64,000 nt of DNA from Cupriavidus sp. MP-37 (lineage in GTDB: Bacteria > Pseudomonadota > Gammaproteobacteria > Burkholderiales > Burkholderiaceae): positions 1,821,001 to 1,885,000 of the forward strand of contig NZ_CP085344.1 of assembly GCF_020618415.1 (NCBI RefSeq). Reading direction: 5' to 3'. Position 1 is the first letter of the stretch; every line of letters begins with the position of its first letter. Shown here piece by piece: positions 17,073 to 28,800 of the stretch. The notes beneath the pieces were generated by a model. The model saw nothing but the letters and a program-made list of their open reading frames with translations. It did not search any database and had not been told where the DNA came from. The translations under genes were made by a program, and so were the position numbers.

Positions 17073-18434
17073 TTGGCCAAGAGCAAGACTGTCTATACCT
17101 GTACCGAATGCGGCGGCACCACGCCGCGCTGGGCCGGCCAGTGCCCGCATTGCCAGCAGTGGAACACGCTGGTGGAAACGGTGGCGGAATCCGCCGCCAA
17201 CAAGCGCTTCCAGCCGCTGGCGGCATCGGCCACGGTGCGCAGGCTGGCGGAGATCGAGGCGGCCGACGTGCCGCGCTTTTCCAGCGGCATCGATGAGTTC
17301 GACCGGGTCCTGGGCGGCGGGCTGGTGTCGGGCGGCGTGGTGCTGATCGGCGGCGATCCCGGTATCGGCAAGTCCACGCTGTTGCTGCAGGCGCTGGCCA
17401 ACCTGGCCGGACAGCGCCGCGTGCTCTATGTCAGCGGCGAGGAATCCGGCGCACAGATCGCGTTGCGCGCGCAGCGCCTGGGCGTGGAAAGTCCGTCGCT
17501 GGGGCTGCTGGCCGAAATCCAGCTGGAGAAGATTCAGGCCACACTGGAAGCGGAAAAGCCCGAGGTCGCGGTAATCGATTCGATCCAGACGCTGTATTCC
17601 GAGGCGCTGACCTCGGCGCCGGGGTCGGTGGCGCAGGTGCGCGAATGCGCGGCGCAGCTTACGCGCATTGCCAAGAGCAGCGGCACCACCATCATCCTGG
17701 TCGGCCACGTGACCAAGGAGGGCAGCCTGGCAGGGCCGCGCGTGCTGGAGCATATCGTCGACACGGTGCTGTACTTCGAAGGCGATACCCATTCGTCGCA
17801 CCGGCTGATCCGCGCCTTCAAGAACCGTTTCGGCGCGGTCAATGAACTGGGCGTGTTCGCGATGACCGAGCGCGGCCTGCGCGGCATCAGCAATCCGTCG
17901 GCGCTGTTCCTGTCGCAGCATGAAGAGACCGTGCCGGGCTCGTGCGTGCTGGTGACGCAGGAGGGCACGCGGCCGCTGCTGGTCGAAATCCAGGCGCTGG
18001 TCGATACCGCGCATGTGCCCAACCCGCGCCGGCTGGCGGTGGGGCTGGAGCAGAACCGGCTGGCCTTGCTGCTGGCAGTGCTGCACCGGCACGCCGGCAT
18101 CGCCTGCTTTGACCAGGACGTGTTCCTGAACGCGGTGGGCGGGGTCAAGATCACCGAGCCCGCCGCCGACCTGGCGGTGCTGCTGTCGATCCACTCGTCG
18201 ATGCGCAACAAGCCGCTGCCGCGCGGCCTGGTGGTGTTCGGCGAAGTCGGCCTGGCCGGCGAAATCCGCCCCAGCCCGCGCGGGCAGGAGCGCCTGAAGG
18301 AAGCAGCCAAGCTGGGCTTCACGCTGGCCGTGATCCCGAAGGCCAACGCGCCCAAGCAGAAGATCGACGGGCTCGAAGTGATCGCGGTGGAGCGCATCGA
18401 GCAGGCCATCGACCGCGTGCGGCATCTGGATTGA
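17073..18434 (+). CDS. radA: DNA repair protein RadA
   Basis: A 453-residue RecA-related ATPase that promotes branch migration in recombination. Features in order: an N-terminal C4 zinc finger (CTECGG and CPHC), a Walker A motif GGDPGIGKST near residue 92, the RadA-specific KNRFG motif near residue 250 and a C-terminal Lon-like domain with EVGLAGEIRPSPRG. The start is TTG, with AGGACC upstream giving good spacing. All motifs are intact. Confidence 0.96.
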   Translation: MAKSKTVYTCTECGGTTPRWAGQCPHCQQWNTLVETVAESAANKRFQPLAASATVRRLAEIEAADVPRFSSGIDEFDRVLGGGLVSGGVVLIGGDPGIGKSTLLLQALANLAGQRRVLYVSGEESGAQIALRAQRLGVESPSLGLLAEIQLEKIQATLEAEKPEVAVIDSIQTLYSEALTSAPGSVAQVRECAAQLTRIAKSSGTTIILVGHVTKEGSLAGPRVLEHIVDTVLYFEGDTHSSHRLIRAFKNRFGAVNELGVFAMTERGLRGISNPSALFLSQHEETVPGSCVLVTQEGTRPLLVEIQALVDTAHVPNPRRLAVGLEQNRLALLLAVLHRHAGIACFDQDVFLNAVGGVKITEPAADLAVLLSIHSSMRNKPLPRGLVVFGEVGLAGEIRPSPRGQERLKEAAKLGFTLAVIPKANAPKQKIDGLEVIAVERIEQAIDRVRHLD

Positions 18435-18582
18435 AGCAGCGAGGCCCCGCGTCGATGCGCCACAGCGCAGGGCCCTGCGCCGCATGTGGCGCCAACGGCA
18501 GGCGCGGCAAAATCGGTAATAATGCGCAGCACAGCCGCGCCCTCGCACCGACGGCAACGATTACCGGATCACCTGAGTTCCA

Positions 18583-19071
18583 ATGATGCAAGCCAATTCC
18601 CGCGCCTATTTCCTGCTGATTGCCATCGTCTCCTTCGCCCTGGTCGGCGTCGCGCTCTACCTGCAGTTTGAAAAGGGCTACCAGCCTTGTCCGCTTTGCG
18701 TGATGCAGCGCTTCGCTTTTGTCGGCATCGGCGTTTTCTCGCTGCTGGCCGCGGTGGCGCAGAACACGCGCTCGCTGTGGCAGGGCCTGGGCATGCTGTC
18801 CGGCATCGCCGGCATCGCGGTGGCGGTCTACCATGTGTCGCTGCTGCTCAATCCCAAGGCGTCGTGCGGCATCGATCCGCTCGAGAACTGGGTCAACGCG
18901 CTGCCCACCGCCAAGGTGCTGCCGCAGCTGTTCTACTCCGACGGCCTGTGCACCGCGCCGCTGCCGCCGGTGCTGGGGCTGTCGGTGCCGGCGTGGTCGC
19001 TGATCTGGCTGTTTATCCTGACGCTGACGCTGGCGGTGGGGCTGATCCGCAGGGAGAAGAATTTCCGCTGA
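18583..19071 (+). CDS. dsbB: Disulfide bond formation protein DsbB
   Basis: A 162-residue, four-helix inner-membrane protein that re-oxidises DsbA and passes electrons to quinone. Both cysteine pairs are present: CPLC near residues 31-34 in the first periplasmic loop, and the C...C pair in SCGIDPLENW/GLCTAPLPP in the second. Two adjacent ATG codons begin the gene (18583 and 18586). Its original terminator, about 20 bases downstream, is split by an insertion sequence. Confidence 0.95.
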   Translation: MMQANSRAYFLLIAIVSFALVGVALYLQFEKGYQPCPLCVMQRFAFVGIGVFSLLAAVAQNTRSLWQGLGMLSGIAGIAVAVYHVSLLLNPKASCGIDPLENWVNALPTAKVLPQLFYSDGLCTAPLPPVLGLSVPAWSLIWLFILTLTLAVGLIRREKNFR

Positions 19072-19091
19072 GGGATGGCGGTGTTCGAAGG

Positions 19092-19107
19092 AAAAACCGG
19101 CGCTGTG
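19092..19107 (+). terminator. Left half of the dsbB terminator, split by IS insertion
   Basis: AAAAACCGGCGC plus TGTG. Joined to 20559-20573 (TGCGCCGGTTTTTT) it forms a perfect stem AAAACCGGCGC/GCGCCGGTTTT with a five-base loop, a bidirectional rho-independent terminator between the convergent dsbB and yheS genes. Confidence 0.8.
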
Positions 19108-19131
19108 TGAACTGACCCCAAAAAGTTGGAC
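19108..19131 (+). repeat. IS inverted repeat, orfB end
   Basis: 24-base terminal inverted repeat, downstream of orfB. It differs from the other end at three positions (8, 9 and 13). Confidence 0.9.
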
Positions 19132-19140
19132 AGTGATTGG

Positions 19141-19977
19141 CTAGGCTTGAGAGGGCTGAGTCCTGTACTTCACGGGACTCAGCCCTTTTAGTTTGAGTTT
19201 GATGCGGTCGTGATTGTAGTAGTGAATGTATTGGGCCAGGCCTTGCTGTAGTTTCTCGACGCTGGCGAATTTGTTCAGGTAGAAGAATTCGGACTTCAGG
19301 GTGCCGAAGAAGCTTTCCATGGCGGCGTTGTCCAGACAATTGCCCTTGCGCGACATGCTGGGACGGACGCTGCGCTTTTTGAGCATTCGCTGATAGGCCG
19401 GCATCTGATACTGCCAGCCCTGATCGGAATGCAGTACGGGTCGATCCTTCGGGCCGAGGCGGCGGAACGCCTTCTTCAGCATATTCCTCACCATCTCAAA
19501 GGCGGGCCTGCGGGCAGTCTCGTAGGCGATGATCTCGCCGTTGTACAGGTCCAGCACCGGGGAAAGGTAGAGCTTCTCGCCGGCCACGTTGAACTCGGTC
19601 ACGTCGGTTACCCACTTCCGATTCGCGCGTTTGGCGTGGAATCGCCGTTGCAGAACGTTGGGCGCGACACGACCCACCATGCCCTTGTAGGATCGGTATT
19701 TCTTCGGCCGGACCAACGACTTCAATCCCATCTCGTGCATGAGCCGCTGAACCGTCTTGTGGTTGACGACCGTACCGGTTTGCCGGATCGCCGCTGTGAT
19801 GCGGCGGTAGCCATAACGACCCATGTGTCGGGCGAAGAGTTCGCGAATGCGCGTTTTCAGCTCCGCATACTTGTCCTGCGCCTGGAGCACTGCCTGCTGG
19901 TAGTAGAAGGTGCTGCGCGCCAGCCCCGCCACCCTCAGCAAACCGGACAATGGGTACTGCTGCCTCAGCTCAAGCAC
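19141..19977 (-). CDS. IS3-family transposase OrfB (DDE integrase domain)
   Basis: A 278-residue product with the HTH_21 region (MGRYGYRRITAAIRQ) followed by an rve integrase core. Catalytic residues: D in WVTDVTEF, D in LHSDQGWQYQ, and E in DNAAMESFFGTLKSEF, matching the IS3 DD(35)E pattern. It starts with GTG overlapping the orfA stop (TAGTG), so some free OrfB may be made by coupling. The active transposase is expected to be the OrfAB fusion made by -1 frameshifting at 20034-20040. Confidence 0.93.
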   Translation of the reverse strand: MLELRQQYPLSGLLRVAGLARSTFYYQQAVLQAQDKYAELKTRIRELFARHMGRYGYRRITAAIRQTGTVVNHKTVQRLMHEMGLKSLVRPKKYRSYKGMVGRVAPNVLQRRFHAKRANRKWVTDVTEFNVAGEKLYLSPVLDLYNGEIIAYETARRPAFEMVRNMLKKAFRRLGPKDRPVLHSDQGWQYQMPAYQRMLKKRSVRPSMSRKGNCLDNAAMESFFGTLKSEFFYLNKFASVEKLQQGLAQYIHYYNHDRIKLKLKGLSPVKYRTQPSQA

Positions 19978-20510
19978 TATTTGCGCCTTTTGGGTTGCGC
20001 AGATGTCTTGCTCGCTTGAACCAAGGCTTCGAGCTTTTTTAGGTACGCGTTCTCCATGCGCAGGTAGTTCAACTCTTCAAGGAGTTCCTCGCGTGTGCGC
20101 GTACGGTCGTCTGAAGACCGCGATGGCTTTGTCTTGGGAGTCCGTTGTGGCATCTTGCTGGGCCGCCGCCCCTTAGGCCGAGGCGTCAGAGCTTCTAAAC
20201 CCCCAGCATCATACTGGCGTTCCCACACACCAATGGCGCCGATATTGCGAATGTCGTACAGTGCCGCCACTTCCCGATGCGACAAGCCTTGGCGGCGCAT
20301 CCGCTCAAGCACCGAGAGCTTGAACTCGGCGCTGTAGGTCTTGTACCTGCGCCTCAGGCTGGCTTCACCGTGCAGCCGATAGGCTGCCACCCAGCGTCGC
20401 ACCGTCCCGTCGTCTATTCCATGGCGCTTGGCAAGCGCACCAGCTCCTACCTGCCCGCGCAGATATTCCTTGATGACCGACAGTCTGAACTGCTCGGTGT
20501 ACCTATACAT
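19977..20510 (-). CDS. IS3-family transposase OrfA (helix-turn-helix)
   Basis: A 177-residue DNA-binding subunit with two HTH segments (SVIKEYLRGQVGAGALAKRHG and SVLERMRRQGLSHREVAALYD, each about 20 residues) and a C-terminal leucine-zipper-like coiled coil (EELLEELNYLRMENAYLKKL) typical of IS150/IS3 OrfA. The ATG at 20510 has GGGGTG upstream; one at 20537 lies inside the terminal repeat and is unlikely. Near the end, codons CTA AAA AAG form an A6G slippery site. The -1 frame after it stays open straight into orfB. Confidence 0.93.
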   Translation of the reverse strand: MYRYTEQFRLSVIKEYLRGQVGAGALAKRHGIDDGTVRRWVAAYRLHGEASLRRRYKTYSAEFKLSVLERMRRQGLSHREVAALYDIRNIGAIGVWERQYDAGGLEALTPRPKGRRPSKMPQRTPKTKPSRSSDDRTRTREELLEELNYLRMENAYLKKLEALVQASKTSAQPKRRK

Positions 20511-20531
20511 GAAAACACCCCAAAAGTTGGT

Positions 20532-20555
20532 GTCCAACTTTTGGGGTGCAGTTCA
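20532..20555 (-). repeat. IS inverted repeat, orfA end
   Basis: 24-base terminal inverted repeat upstream of orfA. It also overlaps the probable promoter end of the element. Confidence 0.9.
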
Positions 20556-20573
20556 GTGTGCGCCGGTTTTTTG
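20556..20573 (+). terminator. Right half of the split dsbB terminator
   Basis: Begins with the duplicated GTG, then TGCGCCGGTTTTTT, complementary to 19092-19103. In its split form neither half can fold on its own. Confidence 0.8.
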
Positions 20574-20603
20574 TTGAATGGGAACTTCAAATTCCAGCGG
20601 GTT

Positions 20604-20648
20604 TGCTCCCCTCTCCCGCATGCGGGAGAGGGGCAGGGGGTGAGGGCA
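20604..20648 (+). repeat. Palindromic intergenic repeat, copy A (forward)
   Basis: Stem CCCTCTCCCGC/GCGGGAGAGGG around a short centre, followed by GGGGGTGAGGGC. The same unit recurs at 20690, 28550, 28622, 49148, 49230, 53190 and 53271. Confidence 0.85.
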
Positions 20649-20689
20649 GGCGCTGGCATACCGACGCACTGTACTGCGTGGATGCTCCG

Positions 20690-20732
20690 GCCCTCACCCC
20701 CACCCCTCTCCCACTTCGCGGGAGAGGGGAGC
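20690..20732 (-). repeat. Palindromic intergenic repeat, copy B (inverted)
   Basis: Same unit in opposite orientation: GCCCTCACCCCC followed by CCCCTCTCCC/GGGAGAGGGG. Forms an inverted pair with copy A, 41 bases apart, downstream of yheS. Confidence 0.85.
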
Positions 20733-20785
20733 GTCCGCGAAGGGTGTCGGGGTTTGCCGAAGCTGTCGGTGTTGAATCCGAACGA

Positions 20786-22720
<1,935 letters not shown>

Positions 22721-22738
22721 GAGAGGGGAAATGCCTGA

Positions 22739-22784
22739 GTGAAAAACAGAAAAAGCGCCGTGAGCGCGGGCCGCGGCCGGCGCT
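22739..22784 (-). promoter_or_regulatory. Terminator-like hairpin in the yheS leader (possible attenuator)
   Basis: On the minus strand a 7-bp GC stem AGCGCCG/CGGCGCT with a 17-base loop is followed by TTTTCTGTTTTTC, the form of an intrinsic terminator. It ends 18 bases before the yheS start codon. No gene precedes it on this strand (the neighbour is divergent), so it is not there to end another transcript. Confidence 0.5.
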
Positions 22785-22951
22785 GTGGCGCTGGCCCGCA
22801 TTGTAGCGTTTCCGGTGCGCCGCACGCCGTGCCGGTGCACGGGCCGCGCCAAAGCGGGTCGGTGCTTGCACCGCGAAAGTGCCGGTAATGCCGGCAAAAC
22901 TAGGGATTACCCTCGGTCTGGAAAAACTCTATTTTCTTGAAAGTCGGTTGC

Positions 22952-22969
22952 GTGTAAATTCATTTTCAC
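22952..22969. promoter_or_regulatory. Candidate RpiR-type operator
   Basis: GTGTAAAT-TC-ATTTTCAC is an inverted repeat with 7 of 8 arm positions matching, AT-rich, and 45 bases before the start of the RpiR-family regulator gene. RpiR-family regulators bind inverted repeats of TGAAA/TTTCA type, so autoregulation is plausible. Confidence 0.45.
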
Positions 22970-23014
22970 AACGAAGCGCACCATGACGCGCCGCCCACAC
23001 CAGCCGCTTTCACC

Positions 23015-23977
23015 ATGCCCATTGGCCATTCGATCTCGGACCGCATTGCACGCAGCCTGCCGGCGCTGACGCCGGCGCATCGCCGCATGGCGGAATACGT
23101 ACTGGCCAACCTGTTTCGCGCGGCGACCATGCGCATCGATGAGTTCGCCGCGGCGGTGGAGGTGTCGGTGGCGACGGCCAACCGCTTTGCGCGGGCGCTG
23201 GGATTCGATGGCTATCCGCAGTTCCGGGCCGAGCTGGTGCGCGGTTTCGAGGCCACGCTGGCGCCGGTGGAGCGGCTGCGCAGCGAGCTCGAGCGGCCCG
23301 CCACGGCCGCCGAAGTCTTCGCGGCCTCGCTGGAAGACGCCGCGGCCAATGCGGAAGCCACCCGGCGCAATCTCGATCCGGCCGCGTGCGAGCGCGCGGT
23401 GGCGGCGATCCTCGCCGCGCAGCGCGTCTACGTGGCCGGCTTCGGCGCCAGCGGCTTCCTCGCAGGCCTGCTGCAGCACGGGCTGGAAATGCACTGCCGC
23501 ATGGTGACCTCGGTGGCGGGCGCGGGCGGCGCCTCGCATGCGGCGCGGCAGCTGTTCAAGCTGCAGCCGAGCGACCTGCTGATCGTGATCGCCTTTCCGC
23601 GCTACGTCACCGACACCATCGAGCTGGCCCAGCGCGCCAAGCAGCGTGGCGGCCAGGTGCTGGCGCTGACCGATGGCCCGACCTCGCCGCTGGCGCCGCT
23701 GGCCGATATCGCGCTGTATGCGCAGGCCGGCAACCGCCTCTCGGCCAATTCCGATGCCACCGTGCTGGCGCTGATCGAGGCGCTGTGCGGCGCGGTGGCG
23801 CATCGGGCCGAACGGCCGGTCAAGGCCGCCGCCGAAATGACCGAATTCCTGCTGCCGTGGCTGTATGGCACGCCCGAAGCCGAGCCCGCGCGCCGCTCCG
23901 CTCCGATGCCAGTGCAACCCACCGAAGCCAAGACCGGCGCGCGCCGCGCGCGGTCGTCCAACACCCGCAAGTCCTGA
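23015..23977 (+). CDS. MurR/RpiR family transcriptional regulator
   Basis: A 320-residue regulator with an N-terminal HTH_6 domain (residues 1-80; RMAEYVLANLFRAATMRIDE and VEVSVATANRFARALGF) and a SIS sugar-isomerase domain (about 120-260) that senses a phosphosugar or amino-sugar-like ligand. It is the first gene of a rightward run with iaaA and gsiABCD, 16 bases before iaaA, so it probably controls that operon. A SIS-domain regulator on a peptide uptake system suggests muropeptide- or amino-sugar-related inducers, but that is inference. The Ser/Arg/Lys-rich C-terminal tail of 35 residues looks disordered. Confidence 0.9.
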   Translation: MPIGHSISDRIARSLPALTPAHRRMAEYVLANLFRAATMRIDEFAAAVEVSVATANRFARALGFDGYPQFRAELVRGFEATLAPVERLRSELERPATAAEVFAASLEDAAANAEATRRNLDPAACERAVAAILAAQRVYVAGFGASGFLAGLLQHGLEMHCRMVTSVAGAGGASHAARQLFKLQPSDLLIVIAFPRYVTDTIELAQRAKQRGGQVLALTDGPTSPLAPLADIALYAQAGNRLSANSDATVLALIEALCGAVAHRAERPVKAAAEMTEFLLPWLYGTPEAEPARRSAPMPVQPTEAKTGARRARSSNTRKS

Positions 23978-23993
23978 ATCCCTGAGTCTCCTT

Positions 23994-24965
23994 ATGCAAG
24001 CAGCTGTCATTGCCATCCACGGCGGCGCCGGCACCATCACCCGCGCGGCGATGGATGCGGCCCGCGAACGCGAATACATCGAAGCGCTGCAACAGGTGCT
24101 GCAAGCCGGCCAGCGCATCCTGGCCGATGGCGGCAGCGCGCTCGATGCCGTCACCGAGGCGGTGCGCCTGCTCGAAGAATGCCCGCTGTTCAACGCCGGC
24201 AAGGGCGCGGTGCTGACTCATGCCGGCACCTATGAACTGGATGCCGCGGTGATGGATGGCGCCACCCTCGATGCCGGCGCGGTGGCGTGCGTCACGCGCC
24301 TGCGCAACCCGGTGCTGGCCGCGCGCGCGGTGCTGGACCACAGCGAGCATGTGCTGTTTGCCGGCGCCGGCGCCGAGGCCTTCGCGCAGGCGCAGGGGCT
24401 GGAACTGGTGGCGCCCGACTACTACTTCACCCAGGCGCGCCACGACCAATGGCAGCGTGCGCGCGGCAACGCCGGCATGGCCTTGCTCGACCACGACGCT
24501 GCCACGCTGGCCGCGCAGCAGGCACAGGGCACGGATCCGATCGATCCCGACAGCAAATTCGGCACCGTGGGTGCGGTCGCCTGCGACAGCCGCGGCAATC
24601 TCGCGGCGGCCACGTCCACCGGCGGCGTCACCAACAAGCAGGCGGGCCGTGTCGGTGATACCCCGCTGATCGGCGCGGGCTGCTATGCCGACGACGTCGC
24701 GGCGGTGTCCGCCACCGGCACCGGCGAAATGTTTATCCGCATCGTGGCCGCGCACGATGTCGCGGCGCAGATGCGCTATGCCGGCGTGTCGCTCGAAGAG
24801 GCGGCGCGGCGCGTGGTGATGGAGAAGCTGCCCGCGATCCAGGGCCGCGGCGGCCTGATCGCGGTCGACCGCGCCGGCAACGTGGCGCTGCCGTTCAACA
24901 CCGAAGGCATGTATCGCGGAGTCGCCCGGGTGGGCTGGGCCGTCGACGTGTCGATCTACGGCTGA
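23994..24965 (+). CDS. iaaA: Isoaspartyl peptidase/L-asparaginase
   Basis: A 323-residue Ntn-hydrolase precursor that cleaves beta-aspartyl (isoaspartyl) dipeptides and has some asparaginase activity. It starts AAVIAIHGGAGTITRA as in E. coli IaaA. The self-cleavage site and nucleophile are in KFGTVGAVA, with T191 expected to become the N terminus of the beta subunit, and TSTGGVTNKQAGRVGDTPLIG follows. E. coli has the same order iaaA-gsiABCD, which supports the assignment. The product would hydrolyse imported peptides. Confidence 0.95.
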   Translation: MQAAVIAIHGGAGTITRAAMDAAREREYIEALQQVLQAGQRILADGGSALDAVTEAVRLLEECPLFNAGKGAVLTHAGTYELDAAVMDGATLDAGAVACVTRLRNPVLAARAVLDHSEHVLFAGAGAEAFAQAQGLELVAPDYYFTQARHDQWQRARGNAGMALLDHDAATLAAQQAQGTDPIDPDSKFGTVGAVACDSRGNLAAATSTGGVTNKQAGRVGDTPLIGAGCYADDVAAVSATGTGEMFIRIVAAHDVAAQMRYAGVSLEEAARRVVMEKLPAIQGRGGLIAVDRAGNVALPFNTEGMYRGVARVGWAVDVSIYG

Positions 24966-25013
24966 AGCGCCGCGCACCAGCCTGTCCCGCATCCCGCCAT
25001 ACAAGGAGTCCCC

Positions 25014-26918
<1,905 letters not shown>

Positions 26919-26955
26919 AGTTCTGGAAGTACCAAATCACCAAGGAGAATCGACG

Positions 26956-28512
26956 ATGTCTGCACGTATGGTTTCGCCCCGATGGATGGCCGGCGCCTTT
27001 GCCGCCGGCGCCCTGGGCCTGCTGGCTTCGGCCCCCGTCTTTGCGGCGAAGGATGCCGTGATGGCGGTGTATTCGACCTTCACCTCGCTCGATCCGTACG
27101 ACTCGAACGACACGCTGTCGCAGGCCGTCGGCAAGACCTTCTACCAGGGCCTGTTCGGGCTGGACAAGGACATGAAGCTGGTCAACGTGCTGGCCGACAG
27201 CTACGAGGCCAGCAAGGACGGCCTGACCTACACCATCAAGCTGAAGAAGGGCATCAAGTTCCATGACGGCACCAGCTTCGATGCGGCCGCCGTCAAGGCC
27301 AACCTGGATCGCGTCACCAACCCGGCCAACAAGCTCAAGCGCTACACGCTGTTCAACCGCGTGGCGAAGACCGACGTGGTCGACGCCAACACCGTCAAGG
27401 TCACGCTGAAGGAGCCGTTCTCGCCGTTCATCAACGTGCTGGCGCACCCGTCGGCGGTGATGATCTCGCCGGCGGCGCTGCAGAAGTACGGCAAGGACAT
27501 TGCCTTCCATCCGGTCGGCACCGGCCCGTTCGAGTTCGTCGAGTGGAAGCAGCCCGACCACCTCAAGGGCAAGAAGTTTGCCGGCTACTGGAAGACCGGC
27601 TACCCGAAGATCGACACCATCACCTGGAAACCGGTGGTCGACAACAACACCCGCGCCGCCATCATGCAGACCGGCGAGGCGGACTTTGCCTTCAGCATTC
27701 CGTTCGAGCAGGCAGCGGTGCTGAAGAACAGCCCCAAGGTGGACCTGATCGCCGCGCCGTCGATCATCCAGCGCTACCTGACCATGAACACCATGGTCAA
27801 GCCGTTCAACGACCCCAAGGTGCGCCAGGCCATCAACTACGCCATCAACAAGGAAGCCTTGGCCAAGGTGGCCTTTGCCGGCTACGCGGTGCCGGCCGAG
27901 GGCGTGGTGCCGCACGGTGTGGACTATGCCGAGAAGCTGGGCCCGTGGCCGTATGACCCGGCCAAGGCGCGCGCGCTGCTGAAGGAAGCCGGCTACCCGA
28001 ACGGCTTCGAAACCACGCTGTGGTCGGCGTACAACCACACCACCGCGCAGAAGGTGATCCAGTTCGTGCAGCAGCAGCTGCAGCAGGTCGGCATCAAGGC
28101 GCAGGTGCAGGCGCTGGAAGCCGGCCAGCGCGTGGAGAAGGTCGAGAGCGTGCCTAGGCCCGAGGACGCCGGCGTGCGCATCTACTACGTGGGCTGGTCG
28201 TCGTCGACCGGTGAATCCGACTGGGCCCTGCGTCCGCTGCTGGCCTCGGAGTCGATGCCGCCCAAGCTGCTGAACACCGCCTACTACAAGAACGAGCAGG
28301 TCGATGCGGACATCGCCGGCGCGCTGCGCACCACCGACCGCGGCGAGAAGGCGCGCTTGTACAAGGACGCGCAGGAACGCATCTGGAAGGACGCGCCGTG
28401 GGCCTTCCTGGTGACGGAGAAGGTGCTGTTCGCGCGCAGCAAGCGCATGAGCGGCGCGTATGTGATGCCGGACGGGTCGTTCAATTTTGACGAGATCGAT
28501 GTCAAGCAGTGA
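26956..28512 (+). CDS. gsiB: Peptide/glutathione ABC transporter substrate-binding protein GsiB
   Basis: A 518-residue periplasmic receptor of the SBP_bac_5 family with a signal peptide ending near PVFAAKD. The family signature is seen in [28 protein letters not shown], split here only for reference, and in [20 protein letters not shown]. Later [17 protein letters not shown] is typical. AAGGAG precedes the ATG. It is 37 bases after gsiA. The 288 bases before gsiC carry two palindromic repeats and a hairpin, which would favour more receptor than permease. Confidence 0.93.
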   Translation: MSARMVSPRWMAGAFAAGALGLLASAPVFAAKDAVMAVYSTFTSLDPYDSNDTLSQAVGKTFYQGLFGLDKDMKLVNVLADSYEASKDGLTYTIKLKKGIKFHDGTSFDAAAVKANLDRVTNPANKLKRYTLFNRVAKTDVVDANTVKVTLKEPFSPFINVLAHPSAVMISPAALQKYGKDIAFHPVGTGPFEFVEWKQPDHLKGKKFAGYWKTGYPKIDTITWKPVVDNNTRAAIMQTGEADFAFSIPFEQAAVLKNSPKVDLIAAPSIIQRYLTMNTMVKPFNDPKVRQAINYAINKEALAKVAFAGYAVPAEGVVPHGVDYAEKLGPWPYDPAKARALLKEAGYPNGFETTLWSAYNHTTAQKVIQFVQQQLQQVGIKAQVQALEAGQRVEKVESVPRPEDAGVRIYYVGWSSSTGESDWALRPLLASESMPPKLLNTAYYKNEQVDADIAGALRTTDRGEKARLYKDAQERIWKDAPWAFLVTEKVLFARSKRMSGAYVMPDGSFNFDEIDVKQ

Positions 28513-28549
28513 CGGGTGAGACGAGCGGCGGCACTTCGTTGAGGTGCTG

Positions 28550-28591
28550 GCCCTCACCCCCGCCCCTCTCCCGCGCGCGGGAGAGGGGAGA
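28550..28591 (-). repeat. Palindromic intergenic repeat, copy C (inverted)
   Basis: GCCCTCACCCCC, then CCCCTCTCCC/GGGAGAGGGG. Lies 37 bases after the gsiB stop, inside the operon. Confidence 0.85.
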
Positions 28592-28621
28592 ACACAACGG
28601 GTCGTTCCAGCTCCGGCGGTT

Positions 28622-28665
28622 TGCTCCCCTCTCCCGCATGCGGGAGAGGGGCCGGGGGTGAGGGC
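28622..28665 (+). repeat. Palindromic intergenic repeat, copy D (forward)
   Basis: TGCTCCCCTCTCCC/GGGAGAGGGG, then GGGGGTGAGGGC. Paired with copy C in opposite orientation, 30 bases apart. Confidence 0.85.
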
Positions 28666-28737
28666 GGGCGCGGGCAGTACTCCAGCCGCCTCAAGGACCC
28701 TGACTCAACGAGCAGCAAAGCAGTAAGCCGAGAGCGG

Positions 28738-28770
28738 CCGCCTGCCTCGCGACGCGGGGTTCGCAGGCGG
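28738..28770 (+). promoter_or_regulatory. Hairpin between gsiB and gsiC
   Basis: An 8-bp GC stem CCGCCTGC/GCAGGCGG encloses 17 bases; CTTTCTT follows at 28782-28788. It could act as an mRNA stabiliser for gsiB or as a partial terminator. The T content is too low for a strong terminator. Confidence 0.4.
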
Positions 28771-28800
28771 GCGGCCCGCGGCCTTTCTTCATGGTGTGTG

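Larger units (their letters stand above)
19108..20555 (-). mobile_element. IS3-family element, IS150 group, intact (1448 bp)
   Basis: The ends are 24-base imperfect inverted repeats (21 of 24 match), 19108-19131 and 20532-20555, both beginning TGAACTG and ending GTTGGAC. A 3-base target duplication GTG flanks it (19105-19107 and 20556-20558). Inside are orfA and orfB on the minus strand with an intact DDE catalytic set and a frameshift signal. Length is close to IS150 (about 1.44 kb). It has landed in the loop of a terminator hairpin. The complete ends, duplication and reading frames suggest a recent, still mobile copy. Confidence 0.95.

Noticed and set aside
19977..20537. Longer OrfA start at 20537
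   Set aside because: It would begin inside the terminal inverted repeat; the ATG at 20510 has a better ribosome site and fits OrfA length.
20604..20732. Possible CRISPR array from the repeated palindromes
   Set aside because: Only two copies per locus, in opposite orientation, without uniform spacers or cas genes.
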